A DNA stretch of 64,000 nucleotides from positions 806,001 through 870,000 of the forward strand of contig NZ_VFPU01000001.1 of the NCBI RefSeq assembly GCF_006716885.1. Direction: 5' to 3'. A model generated the notes under the pieces. That model was given only the letters and a program-made list of their open reading frames with translations. It was not told the DNA's origin and ran no database searches. The translations under genes and the position numbers were made by a program. Shown one piece after another: positions 7,683-15,882 of the stretch; the stretch's first letter is position 1, and each line of letters begins with the position of its first letter. The DNA is from Ornithinimicrobium humiphilum (GTDB lineage: Bacteria > Actinomycetota > Actinomycetes > Actinomycetales > Dermatophilaceae).

Positions 7683-8624
7683 TCAGGCGTGGTTGCGGGC
7701 GTGCACGGCCCAGGTGACGCCGGGGAGCCCGGGGCGCTCGGTGCCGGGGTCCAGGAGGAGATCGAGCCAGGCGCGGGCGGGTGGACCGAGGGGTCGTTCG
7801 CTGCGGTGGGCGACCACGATGTGGCGCGTGACACGGGGACGCAGGGGTATGTAGTGCAGGTCGGCGAAGGCGAGGAGCGGCAGGACGAACCCGGGCACCA
7901 CGGCGGTGCCCAGTCCCGCCGCCACGAGGCCGCCGACGGTGCCGACGTTGCTCGCCTCGACGACCTCGCCGACCTCGACCCGGTGCCGGGCGAGAGCGCT
8001 GTCCACGAGGCCGCGGATCGTGCTCGCCCCGGTGAAGACGACGAGGGGGCGCTCCGCGAGGGCCGTCCACGGGAGGTGGTCGGCACCGGACCAGGGATCG
8101 TCGGCCGGCACGGCAGCGAAGAACTCGTCGCGGGCCAGCGGGATCTCGAGCTGCTCGGCGCGCGGTTGCTGCGAGCGGGCGGTGACGGCCACGTCGGCGT
8201 CCCCGCGGGCCAGGCGCTCCTGGACGCTGCCACCCAGTGCGTCGTCGATGGCGACGTGCACGCCTGGGTAGCGGGTGCGCATGGTGAGGACGAAGGGCGG
8301 GAGGAGGGTGGCTGCGAGCGAGGGGAGGGCGGCGATGCGGAGGGATCCGTGCGTGCCTGCGAGGTAACCGGCGAGGTGTCGCAGGCCGTCGTCGTAGTCC
8401 CGCACCAGCCGGCGGGCCAGCTCGAGGACCTCGCGGCCCTCGGGGGTCACCCGGACCCTCCGGGTGGTGCGCTCGAAGAGGCGGGTCCGCAACCGGCGCT
8501 CGCACTCGGCGACGGCGCGGCTCAGCGACGGCTGGCTGACGCCGAGGGCCGCCGCGGCCGCCGTGAAGGTCCCGTGGTCGGCGAGCGTGACGACCGCCCG
8601 CAGCTGGGTGGGAGACAGGTCCAT
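7683..8624 (-). CDS. LysR family transcriptional regulator
   Basis: 313 residues from ATG 8624 (an alternative ATG lies 6 nt upstream). N-terminal winged HTH: MDLSPTQLRAVVTLADHGTFTAAA with LGVSQPSLSRAVAECERRL as recognition helix. The substrate-binding domain starts near residue 88 (SLRIAALPSLAATLLPPFV) and continues to the C-terminus. The length is typical of LTTRs. It lies between the AbgT/M20 pair (same strand, downstream) and the divergent CitMHS-AtuA operon, so it could control either; divergence favours the latter. The 96-bp divergent gap contains ATTGTGCATGAAT, an imperfect T-N11-A-like LTTR box. Confidence 0.9.
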   Translation of the reverse strand: MDLSPTQLRAVVTLADHGTFTAAAAALGVSQPSLSRAVAECERRLRTRLFERTTRRVRVTPEGREVLELARRLVRDYDDGLRHLAGYLAGTHGSLRIAALPSLAATLLPPFVLTMRTRYPGVHVAIDDALGGSVQERLARGDADVAVTARSQQPRAEQLEIPLARDEFFAAVPADDPWSGADHLPWTALAERPLVVFTGASTIRGLVDSALARHRVEVGEVVEASNVGTVGGLVAAGLGTAVVPGFVLPLLAFADLHYIPLRPRVTRHIVVAHRSERPLGPPARAWLDLLLDPGTERPGLPGVTWAVHARNHA

Positions 8625-8720
8625 GCGCATTGTGCATGAATCTATCCGGAATTGGCGATGGACGTGGAGAGATCGTGCTGCCCAGACTGGTCGGCGACCG
8701 TCCACCGGAAGGGACCGACG

Positions 8721-10145
8721 ATGCTCTCCACCATCGGCTACCTGATGATCGCCGTGATCCTCGGGCTGCTGCTCACCAGCCGCGTGGCTGCGGTCGTCGC
8801 CCTCGCGGGCGTCCCCGTCGTCGCCGCGCTCGTCGCCGGTTTCGGTCCGGCCGAGATCACCGGCTTCGTCAAGGACGGGCTCGGCGGGGTCGCCGGCACG
8901 ACGGCGATGTTCATCTTCGCCATCACCTACTTCGGGCTCATGCGCGACGCCGGGATGTTCGACCCGGTCATCCGCCGCATCGTCCGGTGGGCGGGCAACG
9001 CGCCCGCGACGATCACCGTCGCGACCACGGCGCTGGCGATCTTCGCGCACCTCGACGGTGCCGGCGCCACGACCTTCCTCATCACCATCCCGGCGATGCT
9101 CCCGCTCTACGACCGGCTCGGCATGAGCCGCCTGACGCTCACGGTCTGCACGGGCCTGGGTGCCGGCGTGATGAACCTCCTGCCCTGGGGCGGTCCGACG
9201 GCCCGCGCCGCCACGGCCACCGGGATCGACGTCAACGAGCTCTGGGTGCCGCTCATCCCCGCGCAGGTCGTCGGCATCGTCGGCGCGCTCGCGATCGCCT
9301 GGTTCCTCGGTCGTCGCGAGCACCGTCGGCTGGGTGACCTGGCTCCGGTCGCCGTCGAGGCCGAGGTGGGGGCCGCTGCCGGGCCCGGCGCCGCTGCCGG
9401 ACCGGGCGCCGCTGCCGGACCGGGCGCCGCTGCCGGGTCGGGTGCCGGGTCTGCCGCGGAGGTGGAGCCCGCGGTCGACCCGCTGGCTCTCTCCGACGAG
9501 GACGCGGCGCTGCGTCGTCCACGGCTCTTCTGGTTCAACGTGGCGCTGACCGTCGCCGTGCTCGTCGTCCTGGTCATGGGCTGGGCCTCCCCGGAGCTGA
9601 CCTTCCTCGTGGCCGTCGTCGTCGCGCTGGTCGTCAACTACCCCGGCCTGAAGCAGCAGACCGCACGCATCGAGGCCCACTCGATGGGCGCCATGCTCAT
9701 GGCGACCACGCTGCTCGCGGCCGGTGCCTTCCTCGGCATCATCGAGGGCTCCGGGATGATCGAGGCGATGGCGGAGACCGCCGCCGGGGTCGTGCCGGCC
9801 TCGGCCGCCCCCGGCCTGCCGCTCATCGTCGGCATCCTCGGGGTGCCGCTCAGCCTGCTGTTCGGGCCGGACGCCTACTACTTCGGCGTCATGCCGGTGC
9901 TGACCGCGCTCGGCGAGGCGCACGGCGTGCCGACCGAGGCCATCGCGCAGGCGTCGATCCTCGGTCAGGAGACGGTCGGCTTCCCGATCAGCCCGCTGAC
10001 CGGCTCCTTCTACCTGCTGGTCGGCCTGGCCGGCGTGGACATCGGCAAGCACATCAAGGCGCTCTTCGGCTGGGCCTGGCTGCTGAGCATCCTCATGCTG
10101 GTCGTCGCGATCGCGATCGGTCAGATCCCGCTGTGGGCGAGCTGA
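8721..10145 (+). CDS. CitMHS family transporter (citrate/metal-citrate:H+ symporter-like)
   Basis: 474 residues, a usual CitMHS length, with about 11-12 hydrophobic segments. Family-like stretches include FAITYFGLMRDAGMFDPVIRRIV, AHLDGAGATTFLITIPAMLPLY and the C-terminal LFGPDAYYFGVMPVLTALGE. The start is set by an SD (GAAGGGA, 8707-8713) 7 nt before ATG 8721; a longer frame upstream lacks one. A cytoplasmic loop around residues 215-260 is expanded by an AAAGPG repeat. Ten nt downstream begins the AtuA-like gene, so transporter and enzyme form one operon, probably importing a polycarboxylate or hydroxy acid. The exact substrate is not deducible. Confidence 0.85.
   Translation: MLSTIGYLMIAVILGLLLTSRVAAVVALAGVPVVAALVAGFGPAEITGFVKDGLGGVAGTTAMFIFAITYFGLMRDAGMFDPVIRRIVRWAGNAPATITVATTALAIFAHLDGAGATTFLITIPAMLPLYDRLGMSRLTLTVCTGLGAGVMNLLPWGGPTARAATATGIDVNELWVPLIPAQVVGIVGALAIAWFLGRREHRRLGDLAPVAVEAEVGAAAGPGAAAGPGAAAGPGAAAGSGAGSAAEVEPAVDPLALSDEDAALRRPRLFWFNVALTVAVLVVLVMGWASPELTFLVAVVVALVVNYPGLKQQTARIEAHSMGAMLMATTLLAAGAFLGIIEGSGMIEAMAETAAGVVPASAAPGLPLIVGILGVPLSLLFGPDAYYFGVMPVLTALGEAHGVPTEAIAQASILGQETVGFPISPLTGSFYLLVGLAGVDIGKHIKALFGWAWLLSILMLVVAIAIGQIPLWAS
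9369..9440 (+). repeat. Four tandem 18-bp repeats encoding (GAAAGP) in a transporter loop
   Basis: Units at 9369-9386, 9387-9404, 9405-9422 and 9423-9440 share the consensus GGCGCCGCTGCCGGACCG, in frame, giving repeated G-A-A-A-G-P hexapeptides. Units 2 and 3 are identical. This is a slippage-prone array in the hydrophilic central loop of the CitMHS protein, so copy number may vary between strains. Confidence 0.85.
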
Positions 10146-10155
10146 GGAGGGCGCG

Positions 10156-11487
10156 GTGACCGTCCGACTGGGAGCAGGCGCGGGTTTCAGCGCAGACCGG
10201 ATCGACCCGGCCGCGGCCCTCGTCGCGGGTGCGGACCTCGACTTCCTCGTCTTCGAGGTGCTCGGGGAGCGCACGATCGCCGCCGCCAACGACCGCAAGC
10301 TGTCCGGACGTGGGGTCGGCCACGACCCGCTGCTCGCGGACCGACTGGCGGCCACCCTGCCGACCGCGCTGGAACGGCATACCCGGATCGTGACGAACGG
10401 AGGCGCGGCCGACCCTCTGGCAGCGGGTCGGCTGGCCGACGAGATCGGCGGCGGCCGGGCGCGCGTGGCGGTCATCACCGGTGACGACGTCCTGCAGGCG
10501 GTGCGGGAGGCCGATCCCGTGGTGTGGGAGAACGGGTTGCCGCTGTCCGAGCAGCCGGGCGAGCTCGTCTCCGCCAACGCATATGTCGGCGCCGGGCCGG
10601 TCCGCGACGCCCTCGACGCGGGCGCCGACGTGGTGATCGGCGGGCGTCTGGCGGACCCGTCGCTCTATCTCGGTGCGATCGCCCACGCCCATGGCTGGGC
10701 CCTGGACGGTGACCCGGAGCTGCTCGGGCGAGGAACCGTCGTCGGCCACCTCCTGGAGTGCGCGGGCCAGCTGACCGGCGGCTACTACGCCGACCCGGTG
10801 ACCAAGCCCGTGCCCCGCCTGGCCGAGCTGGGCTTTCCGTTCGCCGACGTCGCGGCTGACGGGTCCGCCGTGCTGGGGAAGCTCGAGGAGAGCGGCGGTC
10901 TGCTGACCGTGCGCACCGCCACGGAGCAACTGCTCTACGAGGTCGGCGACCCTGCTGCCTACCTGACCCCGGACGTCACGGCCGACTTCAGCCAGGTGCG
11001 CCTGGAGCAGGTCGGGCCCGACCGCGTCGCCGTCTCCGGCGCGTCCGGGCGCCCCCGGCCGGATGCGCTCAAGGTGACCCTCGGCTTCCGGGGGTCCTGG
11101 CGCGGGGAAGGGCAGATCACGTATGCCGGGCCGCGTGCCCTGGCCAGAGCCGAGCTGGCGCGCGACATCGTCGTGGAGCGGCTCGCGGCGGTGCACGCGA
11201 TCGATGCGGGCAGCGTCACGGTGGAGCTGATCGGGACGGGCTCGGCGTTCCGGGGCCTGGTGCCACCGCAGGAGGCGCTCGAGGTGCGGCTGCGCGTCAC
11301 GGGCTCGGTCGCGACGGAGCGCGAGGCACGGGCGGTCGGCTGGGAGGTCGAGAGCCTCTACACGAACGGGCCCGCCGGTGGCGGCGGGGCACGGACCTCG
11401 ACCACGGAGGTGTTGGCGATCCGGTCGTGCCTGCTGCCCAGAGAGCTCGTGCACCCGACGGTCACGATGGTCGGAGGTGCGCGGTGA
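10156..11487 (+). CDS. AtuA-family protein (DUF1446, acyclic terpene utilisation-like)
   Basis: 443 residues from GTG 10156, with an SD (GAGGAGG, 10144-10150). Family features: the N-terminal VRLGAGAGFSADRIDPA, DFLVFEVLGERTIA, TNGGAADP, the glycine-rich VVIGGRLADPSLYLGA and HLLECAGQLTGGYYADP. In two-gene systems this large part is followed by a ~100-residue AtuA-C-like partner, exactly the arrangement here (4-nt overlap). AtuA proteins are linked to branched terpene or acid catabolism, but biochemistry for stand-alone homologues is poor. The partner transporter suggests an imported carboxylate substrate. Confidence 0.85.
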   Translation: MTVRLGAGAGFSADRIDPAAALVAGADLDFLVFEVLGERTIAAANDRKLSGRGVGHDPLLADRLAATLPTALERHTRIVTNGGAADPLAAGRLADEIGGGRARVAVITGDDVLQAVREADPVVWENGLPLSEQPGELVSANAYVGAGPVRDALDAGADVVIGGRLADPSLYLGAIAHAHGWALDGDPELLGRGTVVGHLLECAGQLTGGYYADPVTKPVPRLAELGFPFADVAADGSAVLGKLEESGGLLTVRTATEQLLYEVGDPAAYLTPDVTADFSQVRLEQVGPDRVAVSGASGRPRPDALKVTLGFRGSWRGEGQITYAGPRALARAELARDIVVERLAAVHAIDAGSVTVELIGTGSAFRGLVPPQEALEVRLRVTGSVATEREARAVGWEVESLYTNGPAGGGGARTSTTEVLAIRSCLLPRELVHPTVTMVGGAR

Positions 11488-11798
11488 GTCCTTCGAGAAT
11501 TCTCGACGACGTCGCCGACGTCCGGACCGGAGACAAGGGCGACACGCTCGTGGTCGCGGTCGTGGTGCGCGATCCGGGCGACTACGAGACGGTGCTGCGG
11601 GCGCTGTCGCCGGGCCGGGTGGCGACGCACTTCGGTGAGCTGCTGACGGGGGAGATCTCCCGGACAGAGCTGCCGCAGCTCGAGGCGGTCGTGCTCCTGC
11701 TGCCCGGGGTGCTGGGCGGTGGTGTCACCGGCGCGCCGGTGCTCGACGGGCACGGCAAGACGCTCAGCTCGTACGTGGCGATGCTCGCGCTGGACTGA
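11484..11798 (+). CDS. AtuA-associated C-terminal (ferredoxin-fold-like) small protein
   Basis: 104 residues from GTG 11484, overlapping the stop of the AtuA gene by 4 nt. DVADVRTGDKGDTLVVAVVVRD near the N-terminus and the central LPQLEAVVLLLPGVLGGGV match the small domain found at the C-terminus of longer AtuA-like proteins or encoded separately beside them. It probably forms a complex with the larger subunit. Last gene of the CitMHS-AtuA operon. The 179 bp that follow contain no gene and only the SOS box. Confidence 0.8.
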   Translation: MSPSRILDDVADVRTGDKGDTLVVAVVVRDPGDYETVLRALSPGRVATHFGELLTGEISRTELPQLEAVVLLLPGVLGGGVTGAPVLDGHGKTLSSYVAMLALD

Positions 11799-11958
11799 GG
11801 GCCGGGGTGATCGGGGTCCCGGCGGCCGGCGCGGTGGGCCGGTCGGCGTGACGGGCCGGAGTCGCGGATCGGCTGCGTCGGCGCAGGGTTCTACCTCTGC
11901 CACCCTCACGGGCCCATTTCTACGACGCGCCGATCAAGGTGTCTGGGTCTGTCGGCGT

Positions 11959-11974
11959 TCGAACATATGATCGA
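11959..11974 (+). promoter_or_regulatory. LexA/SOS box overlapping the -10 of the HNH gene
   Basis: TCGAAC-ATAT-GATCGA matches the actinobacterial LexA consensus TCGAAC-N4-GTTCGA with one mismatch. A consensus -10, TATGAT (11966-11971), lies inside it, 6 nt before the ATG at 11978, so LexA would sit directly on a leaderless promoter. Confidence 0.8.
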
Positions 11975-11977
11975 GGT

Positions 11978-13255
11978 ATGCAGCAGCCGCTGGGGACGGT
12001 GCGGCCGCCGAGGGGGACGGAGTCGGCGGGCGGTCAGTCCTGGCTGCTGGCGGGGCTGCCCGCGGACGTGAGCCGGCCGGAGCTGGTGCAGGACGACCTG
12101 GTCGTCGAGTCGTTGGGGTGGATCTCCCGGGCCGTGTCGGACCTGGAGCGGTCCCGGTTGGTGATGGCCACGGAGGCCGTGGACCGGGGCCTGCACCTGG
12201 CCGAGGGGTTCTCGGTGGTGGACTGGCTGGCGCTGCGGTGTCCGGACCTGGAGCGGCGGGCGTTGATGGACCTGGCGCGGTTGGCGCAGGCGGGTCGGGA
12301 GCCGGTGCACGCGCCGTTGCTCGAACGCGTCAAGGATGGACAGCTGTCGATCGCGCGGGCGGCGAGGCTGCACCGGGCGTTGCAGCGGGTGCGGCCGGGC
12401 CTGCCCCCGGAGGAGTACGCCGCCGCCGTGGAGCTGCTGGCCGAGGCCGGGAGCAACCCGCTCTTCGACGACAAGGACATCAGCAGGATCGTGGACCGGC
12501 TCGTGGCGCAGTGCGTGGACGAGCGTGACCACGAGGCCAAGGCGAAGAAGAAGCACGCGATGCGCGGGATCCACGAGTCGAGCCTGGCAGACGGGTCGGT
12601 GAAGCGGTGGATCATCACCTTCGGCGACGACGCCGACTACGAAGCCGCCAAGGCCATCATCGACTCCCCGCTGGCGGCACCGGCGACCAAGGAGGAGCAG
12701 GACGCCACCGGTGAGCTGGACCTGCGGACGGCGACCCAGCGCAAGTACGACGCGTTCATGACCGTGATGCGCCGCGGGGTGGCCGGCACGGCTGGTCAGC
12801 CGACGACACCGAAGGCGACGTTGATGGTGACGTTGGACTTCGAGACGCTCAAGCGTCAGCTGTCCGAATCCGGCGGTCACCTGCCCGGGGTGGGTTCGAC
12901 CCTGGCCGGGGCGCCGTTGCGGGCGGAGGCGATCCGCAAGCTGGCGTGCGAGGCCGACATCATCCCCGTCGTGCTCGGCGGACCAAGCGAGATCCTCGAC
13001 CAGGGCCGCCGCAAGCGCCTCGTCACCCCAGCACAGCGGGTCCGGCTCGCAGCACGGGACCGGGGGTGCACGATCCCGGGGTGCACCGTGCCCGCGACCT
13101 GGTGCGACGCCCACCACGTCATCCCCTGGGCCCTCGGCGGGCGATCAGACCTTTCGAACTACGCCCTGCTGTGTCCGAGGCACCACACCTTCGTGCACGA
13201 CCGCAACCTGACGGCGACCGTGACGGAGCTCGGTGTCCGGTGGCATCTGAGATGA
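11978..13255 (+). CDS. DUF222 / HNH endonuclease domain protein (13E12 repeat-type)
   Basis: 425 residues. The N-terminal and central DUF222 region (WISRAVSDLERSRLVMATEAVDRG..., ARAARLHRALQRV, FDDKDISRIVDRLV) is followed by a C-terminal HNH motif: CTIPGCTVPATWCDAHHVIPW, LSNYALLCPRHHTFVHD, with two zinc-binding cysteine pairs and the H-N-H residues. The ATG at 11978 is 6 nt after TATGAT, which supports a leaderless start rather than the earlier in-frame codon at 11939. The family includes the M. tuberculosis 13E12 proteins, some of which are in the LexA regulon. Here a LexA box covers the promoter, so induction by DNA damage is expected. Often multicopy and mobile-like. Confidence 0.9.
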   Translation: MQQPLGTVRPPRGTESAGGQSWLLAGLPADVSRPELVQDDLVVESLGWISRAVSDLERSRLVMATEAVDRGLHLAEGFSVVDWLALRCPDLERRALMDLARLAQAGREPVHAPLLERVKDGQLSIARAARLHRALQRVRPGLPPEEYAAAVELLAEAGSNPLFDDKDISRIVDRLVAQCVDERDHEAKAKKKHAMRGIHESSLADGSVKRWIITFGDDADYEAAKAIIDSPLAAPATKEEQDATGELDLRTATQRKYDAFMTVMRRGVAGTAGQPTTPKATLMVTLDFETLKRQLSESGGHLPGVGSTLAGAPLRAEAIRKLACEADIIPVVLGGPSEILDQGRRKRLVTPAQRVRLAARDRGCTIPGCTVPATWCDAHHVIPWALGGRSDLSNYALLCPRHHTFVHDRNLTATVTELGVRWHLR

Positions 13256-13266
13256 CCCCGCCCCGA

Positions 13267-13288
13267 GCCCGGCCCCAACCGGCCGGGC
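13267..13288. terminator. Hairpin downstream of HNH gene
   Basis: Eight-bp perfect arms GCCCGGCC/GGCCGGGC with a 6-nt loop start 11 nt after the HNH stop. No U-tract, as is usual for actinobacterial terminators. It lies between two converging genes. Confidence 0.5.
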
Positions 13289-13383
13289 GATGAGGCATGT
13301 CCGGGTGCCGGGACGGGCGTCACGGGGTGCTCGATGGCGTCGGCTCCGCAGTGGGATGGCCACGGGAGCCGCACCCAAAGCGC

Positions 13384-14358
13384 TCACCAGCGGTTGTGCG
13401 CCTCCTCGGCCCAGCCGACGAGGCCGTCCAGCTCCACCTTCCGGCCGTCGTCGTCGACCGCCCACCCGCTGAACGTGCCGAAGCACTGGTGCGTCTCGCC
13501 CGCCACGACCAGCAGGTTGGTCCGCGCCACCCGCTCGTGGAAGGGCGTCAGCGTCACGCTCACCCGCGGGCCCTCGATCGTCCAGGGCGCCATCCAGGTG
13601 GTGCGGTCGTACGTCCACGTCAGCTCCTCGTGGATCTTGTGCAGCCGGCCGTCGACGAAGATCCCGTTCTCGGTCTGGCCGGTGCCACCGGTCCACTTGC
13701 CGCCGAGCTGGATCCCGAGATCACCGCCGGGGCGACTGCCGGCGGCCCAGTTCCAGGTCATCGAGTAGGGCCAGCGCCCACGACCGTGGTCGAGCACCGC
13801 GAAGGAGTCCGCCGGGGTCACGGCGTGCTCGACACCGTCGACGGTGATCGTGCCCTCGACCGGGCGTCCGAGGTCCTTGACCGTGTACTGGAACCGCTTT
13901 GTGCTCCACGGCACCACCACGCCCAGCGACTCCTGTCCCGGCCCGATCCGCAGGTCCAGCGCCACGCTCTCGGCCGTCGCGCGGATCGCCGTGGCATCCG
14001 GCTGCTGGTCGATCGCGATCTCCAGCCCGGGCCCACGCCCGTAGGCGGTGCCGGCACCGGATACCCCCGGGAACTGCGCCCCGCGCGCGAGCGGCACCAC
14101 CGCCTCCGGCGTGAGCTCGCGGTGGGTCTCGCGGTCGAGCACGTAGAGGCTGTGCACCCCGGCGTAGTCGAGCGACGAGACCACGACGCCGATGACGTGG
14201 CGCGGGGTCACGATGCCCCAGTACTCCCACCGCTTGGTCCGCCCCCACCCGGTGAGGTTGGCGGTGTGCAGCGGCCGGCGGCTCCAGCCGACGGCGTCGG
14301 GGTTGAGGGAGCCGTCGGGCAGGCAGAGCTCGACCGGCGCGGTGATCTCACGGGACAT
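13384..14358 (-). CDS. DUF2804 domain-containing protein
   Basis: 324 residues. Recognisable DUF2804 blocks: EITAPVELCLPDGSLNPDAVGWSRRPLH, WGRTKRWEYWGIVTP, and the C-terminal ENGIFVDGRLHKIHEELTWTYDR...WMAPWTIEGPRVSVTLTPFHERVARTNL. The family resembles lipocalin/svf1-like beta proteins but has no established function. CACAAT sits 6 nt before the ATG with no SD, suggesting a leaderless message. It stands alone between converging and diverging neighbours. Confidence 0.85.
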   Translation of the reverse strand: MSREITAPVELCLPDGSLNPDAVGWSRRPLHTANLTGWGRTKRWEYWGIVTPRHVIGVVVSSLDYAGVHSLYVLDRETHRELTPEAVVPLARGAQFPGVSGAGTAYGRGPGLEIAIDQQPDATAIRATAESVALDLRIGPGQESLGVVVPWSTKRFQYTVKDLGRPVEGTITVDGVEHAVTPADSFAVLDHGRGRWPYSMTWNWAAGSRPGGDLGIQLGGKWTGGTGQTENGIFVDGRLHKIHEELTWTYDRTTWMAPWTIEGPRVSVTLTPFHERVARTNLLVVAGETHQCFGTFSGWAVDDDGRKVELDGLVGWAEEAHNRW

Positions 14359-14432
14359 GCGCAGATTGTGGCGTATGCCGTGCGCCCGGGACGGACCTAG
14401 CCGTGCGGGGCGGTGAGGGCTAGGTTCGAGCC

Positions 14433-14780
14433 ATGAGCGACCTGCAGTGCGCAGCGCGGATCGTCGTCGTCAACCCGCCCGCGCTCGGCGACGTGCCCTG
14501 GCTCGCGTCCCAGCTCTACCGCGAGCACGTCCAGACCGTCTACGTCGCCGACGACGTGCCCGGTGATGGCCCGGTCGAGACCCTTGCCGAGGACCTCGGC
14601 GTGCCCCTGCGCAGCGATCATGAGCTGCTCCACGACGAGTCCGACGGGCTGCAGGACCTGGCGGACCGGCACCGCGGCGAGACCGTCGTGGTCGTCCGCG
14701 GTGGTGACGCGCAGGAGCCGGCGCTGCTGCTGGTCGACTCCGACGGGATCAGCGTGAGGTCGCTGGGCGAGGAGGTCTGA
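14433..14780 (+). CDS. Degenerate histidine-phosphatase-like small protein
   Basis: 115 residues. The order of elements follows the phosphoglycerate-mutase/histidine-phosphatase fold: a beta strand ARIVVVNPP where family members have the RHG motif, HVQTVYVADDVPGDGPVETLAEDLGVPLR matching the S-D-R-A-x-x-T-A block, and HRGETVVVVRGGD where S/T-H-G normally follows. All three catalytic positions (Arg-His, second Arg, second His) are replaced, so it should be catalytically dead. TAGGTT lies 6 nt before the ATG (leaderless). The stop is 1 nt from the stop of the converging gene. Function unknown; a binding or regulatory role is possible. Confidence 0.6.
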   Translation: MSDLQCAARIVVVNPPALGDVPWLASQLYREHVQTVYVADDVPGDGPVETLAEDLGVPLRSDHELLHDESDGLQDLADRHRGETVVVVRGGDAQEPALLLVDSDGISVRSLGEEV

Positions 14781-14781
14781 G

Positions 14782-15780
14782 TCAGGCGCCTGTCGCGGTT
14801 GTCTGCTCCAGCAGCGTGAGAACGGCCAGCGTCTGGGCGGCGAGGTGCTCGACCAGTGTGTCGCCGGCCATGTCGGGCGCGAGGTGGAGCGGCAGCCACA
14901 CGGCCTCGCCCATCTCGCGCAGCTCTTCCCCGTGGGCGGACAGGCGCAGCGTCCTTCGCCACGCCTCGAACTGCGGGCTGGCTTGCGGGATGCACAGCCA
15001 GAAGGGTGATCCGCCCAGCTCCTCGAGCCCGATCGCCAGCCCGATGCTGAGGTAGTTGTCGACGTGGCCGACGCTGACGTAGCGATACACGTGAGCGGGG
15101 TTGCGGTTCACCAGCGGCCCGGTCCACGCCAGATCGGACCTGAGCCGCTCGGTAAGCCGGTTCAGCACCGTCCGCAGGTGCTGCCCGTGCTCGGGGTCGG
15201 TGACCGCTGCCGCCGGCACGACCCAGCCGGACAGGGCACGGCAGACCGCCTGGAGCTGCGCGACATCCGCGGCAGGTGAGACGGGTCCGGAGCCGGCTGT
15301 GTCGAGCGCGTCCGCCATGGCCTGCAGGCATTCCTCCCAGGACAGGACGACCGTGCGGATGGTCGGAGGGAGGTCGGGCTCGAGGGTGTCGAGCACCATG
15401 CGTCCCTCGGAGACCCGGGTGGCGGGGACCAGGAGCATGAGGACGCCACGCTCGCCCCCGAGGGCCTGCTGCTGATGGGCGAGATAGGTGCGCATCTGGT
15501 CAAGGGTGATCAGGTGGCCGATCTTGGCCTCCACGATGAGGCGCGGGCGGCCCTGGGCATCGAGACCCTCGAGGTCGAGCCGCCACCCGCCCTCGATGCC
15601 CCGCTCCCGCTCGACGGACCGCACCATGCTCAGGTCCACGCCGACCGCGTCGCCGACGAGGTCGAGGAGGGCCGCCCTCGAGGGCGGGTCGTCCAGCAGC
15701 AGGCGGAGGGCGTCGGTGGTGATGACCTCGGTGAAGTACCCGGCCAGCCGTCCGAGCAACGGCGTGTGCGGTGCAGGCAT
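14782..15780 (-). CDS. PD-(D/E)XK nuclease family protein
   Basis: 332 residues. An N-terminal PD-(D/E)XK core: helix Glu at 18 (FTEVI), D69 (WRLDLEG) and E84-A-K86 (RLIVEAKIG), followed by the LDQMRTYL helix. This matches the PDDEXK_4-like group of stand-alone predicted nucleases (typically 300-450 residues). The remainder is alpha-helical with no second domain I can name. CAGGAT lies 6 nt before the ATG without an SD. It is unrelated in sequence to the PD-(D/E)XK protein at 2494 apart from the triad. Such genes are common in defence or repair contexts, but there is no such neighbour here. Confidence 0.75.
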   Translation of the reverse strand: MPAPHTPLLGRLAGYFTEVITTDALRLLLDDPPSRAALLDLVGDAVGVDLSMVRSVERERGIEGGWRLDLEGLDAQGRPRLIVEAKIGHLITLDQMRTYLAHQQQALGGERGVLMLLVPATRVSEGRMVLDTLEPDLPPTIRTVVLSWEECLQAMADALDTAGSGPVSPAADVAQLQAVCRALSGWVVPAAAVTDPEHGQHLRTVLNRLTERLRSDLAWTGPLVNRNPAHVYRYVSVGHVDNYLSIGLAIGLEELGGSPFWLCIPQASPQFEAWRRTLRLSAHGEELREMGEAVWLPLHLAPDMAGDTLVEHLAAQTLAVLTLLEQTTATGA

Positions 15781-15882
15781 GACCCGATCCTGCCACCGAG
15801 CAGGGCAGGTGTGTCGGACCTGCCTTGGAGGATGACCTTGTCAGGTCAGCAGCAGAGGCTGACCGGTCGCAGGAGGCACGGC

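Noticed and set aside
9369..9440. Tandem repeats considered as a CRISPR-like or regulatory array
   Set aside because: Units are contiguous without spacers and in frame, encoding a protein hexapeptide repeat.
7683..10577. A very long minus-strand open frame continuing upstream of the LysR gene through the CitMHS gene
   Set aside because: Only the LysR part (to ~8624) has homology; the rest is the antisense of the transporter gene and is an artefact of high GC with few stops.
11978..13255. DUF222-HNH gene considered as part of a homing element or intein
   Set aside because: It is a free-standing gene with its own SOS promoter and terminator; no intron or intein splice features flank it.
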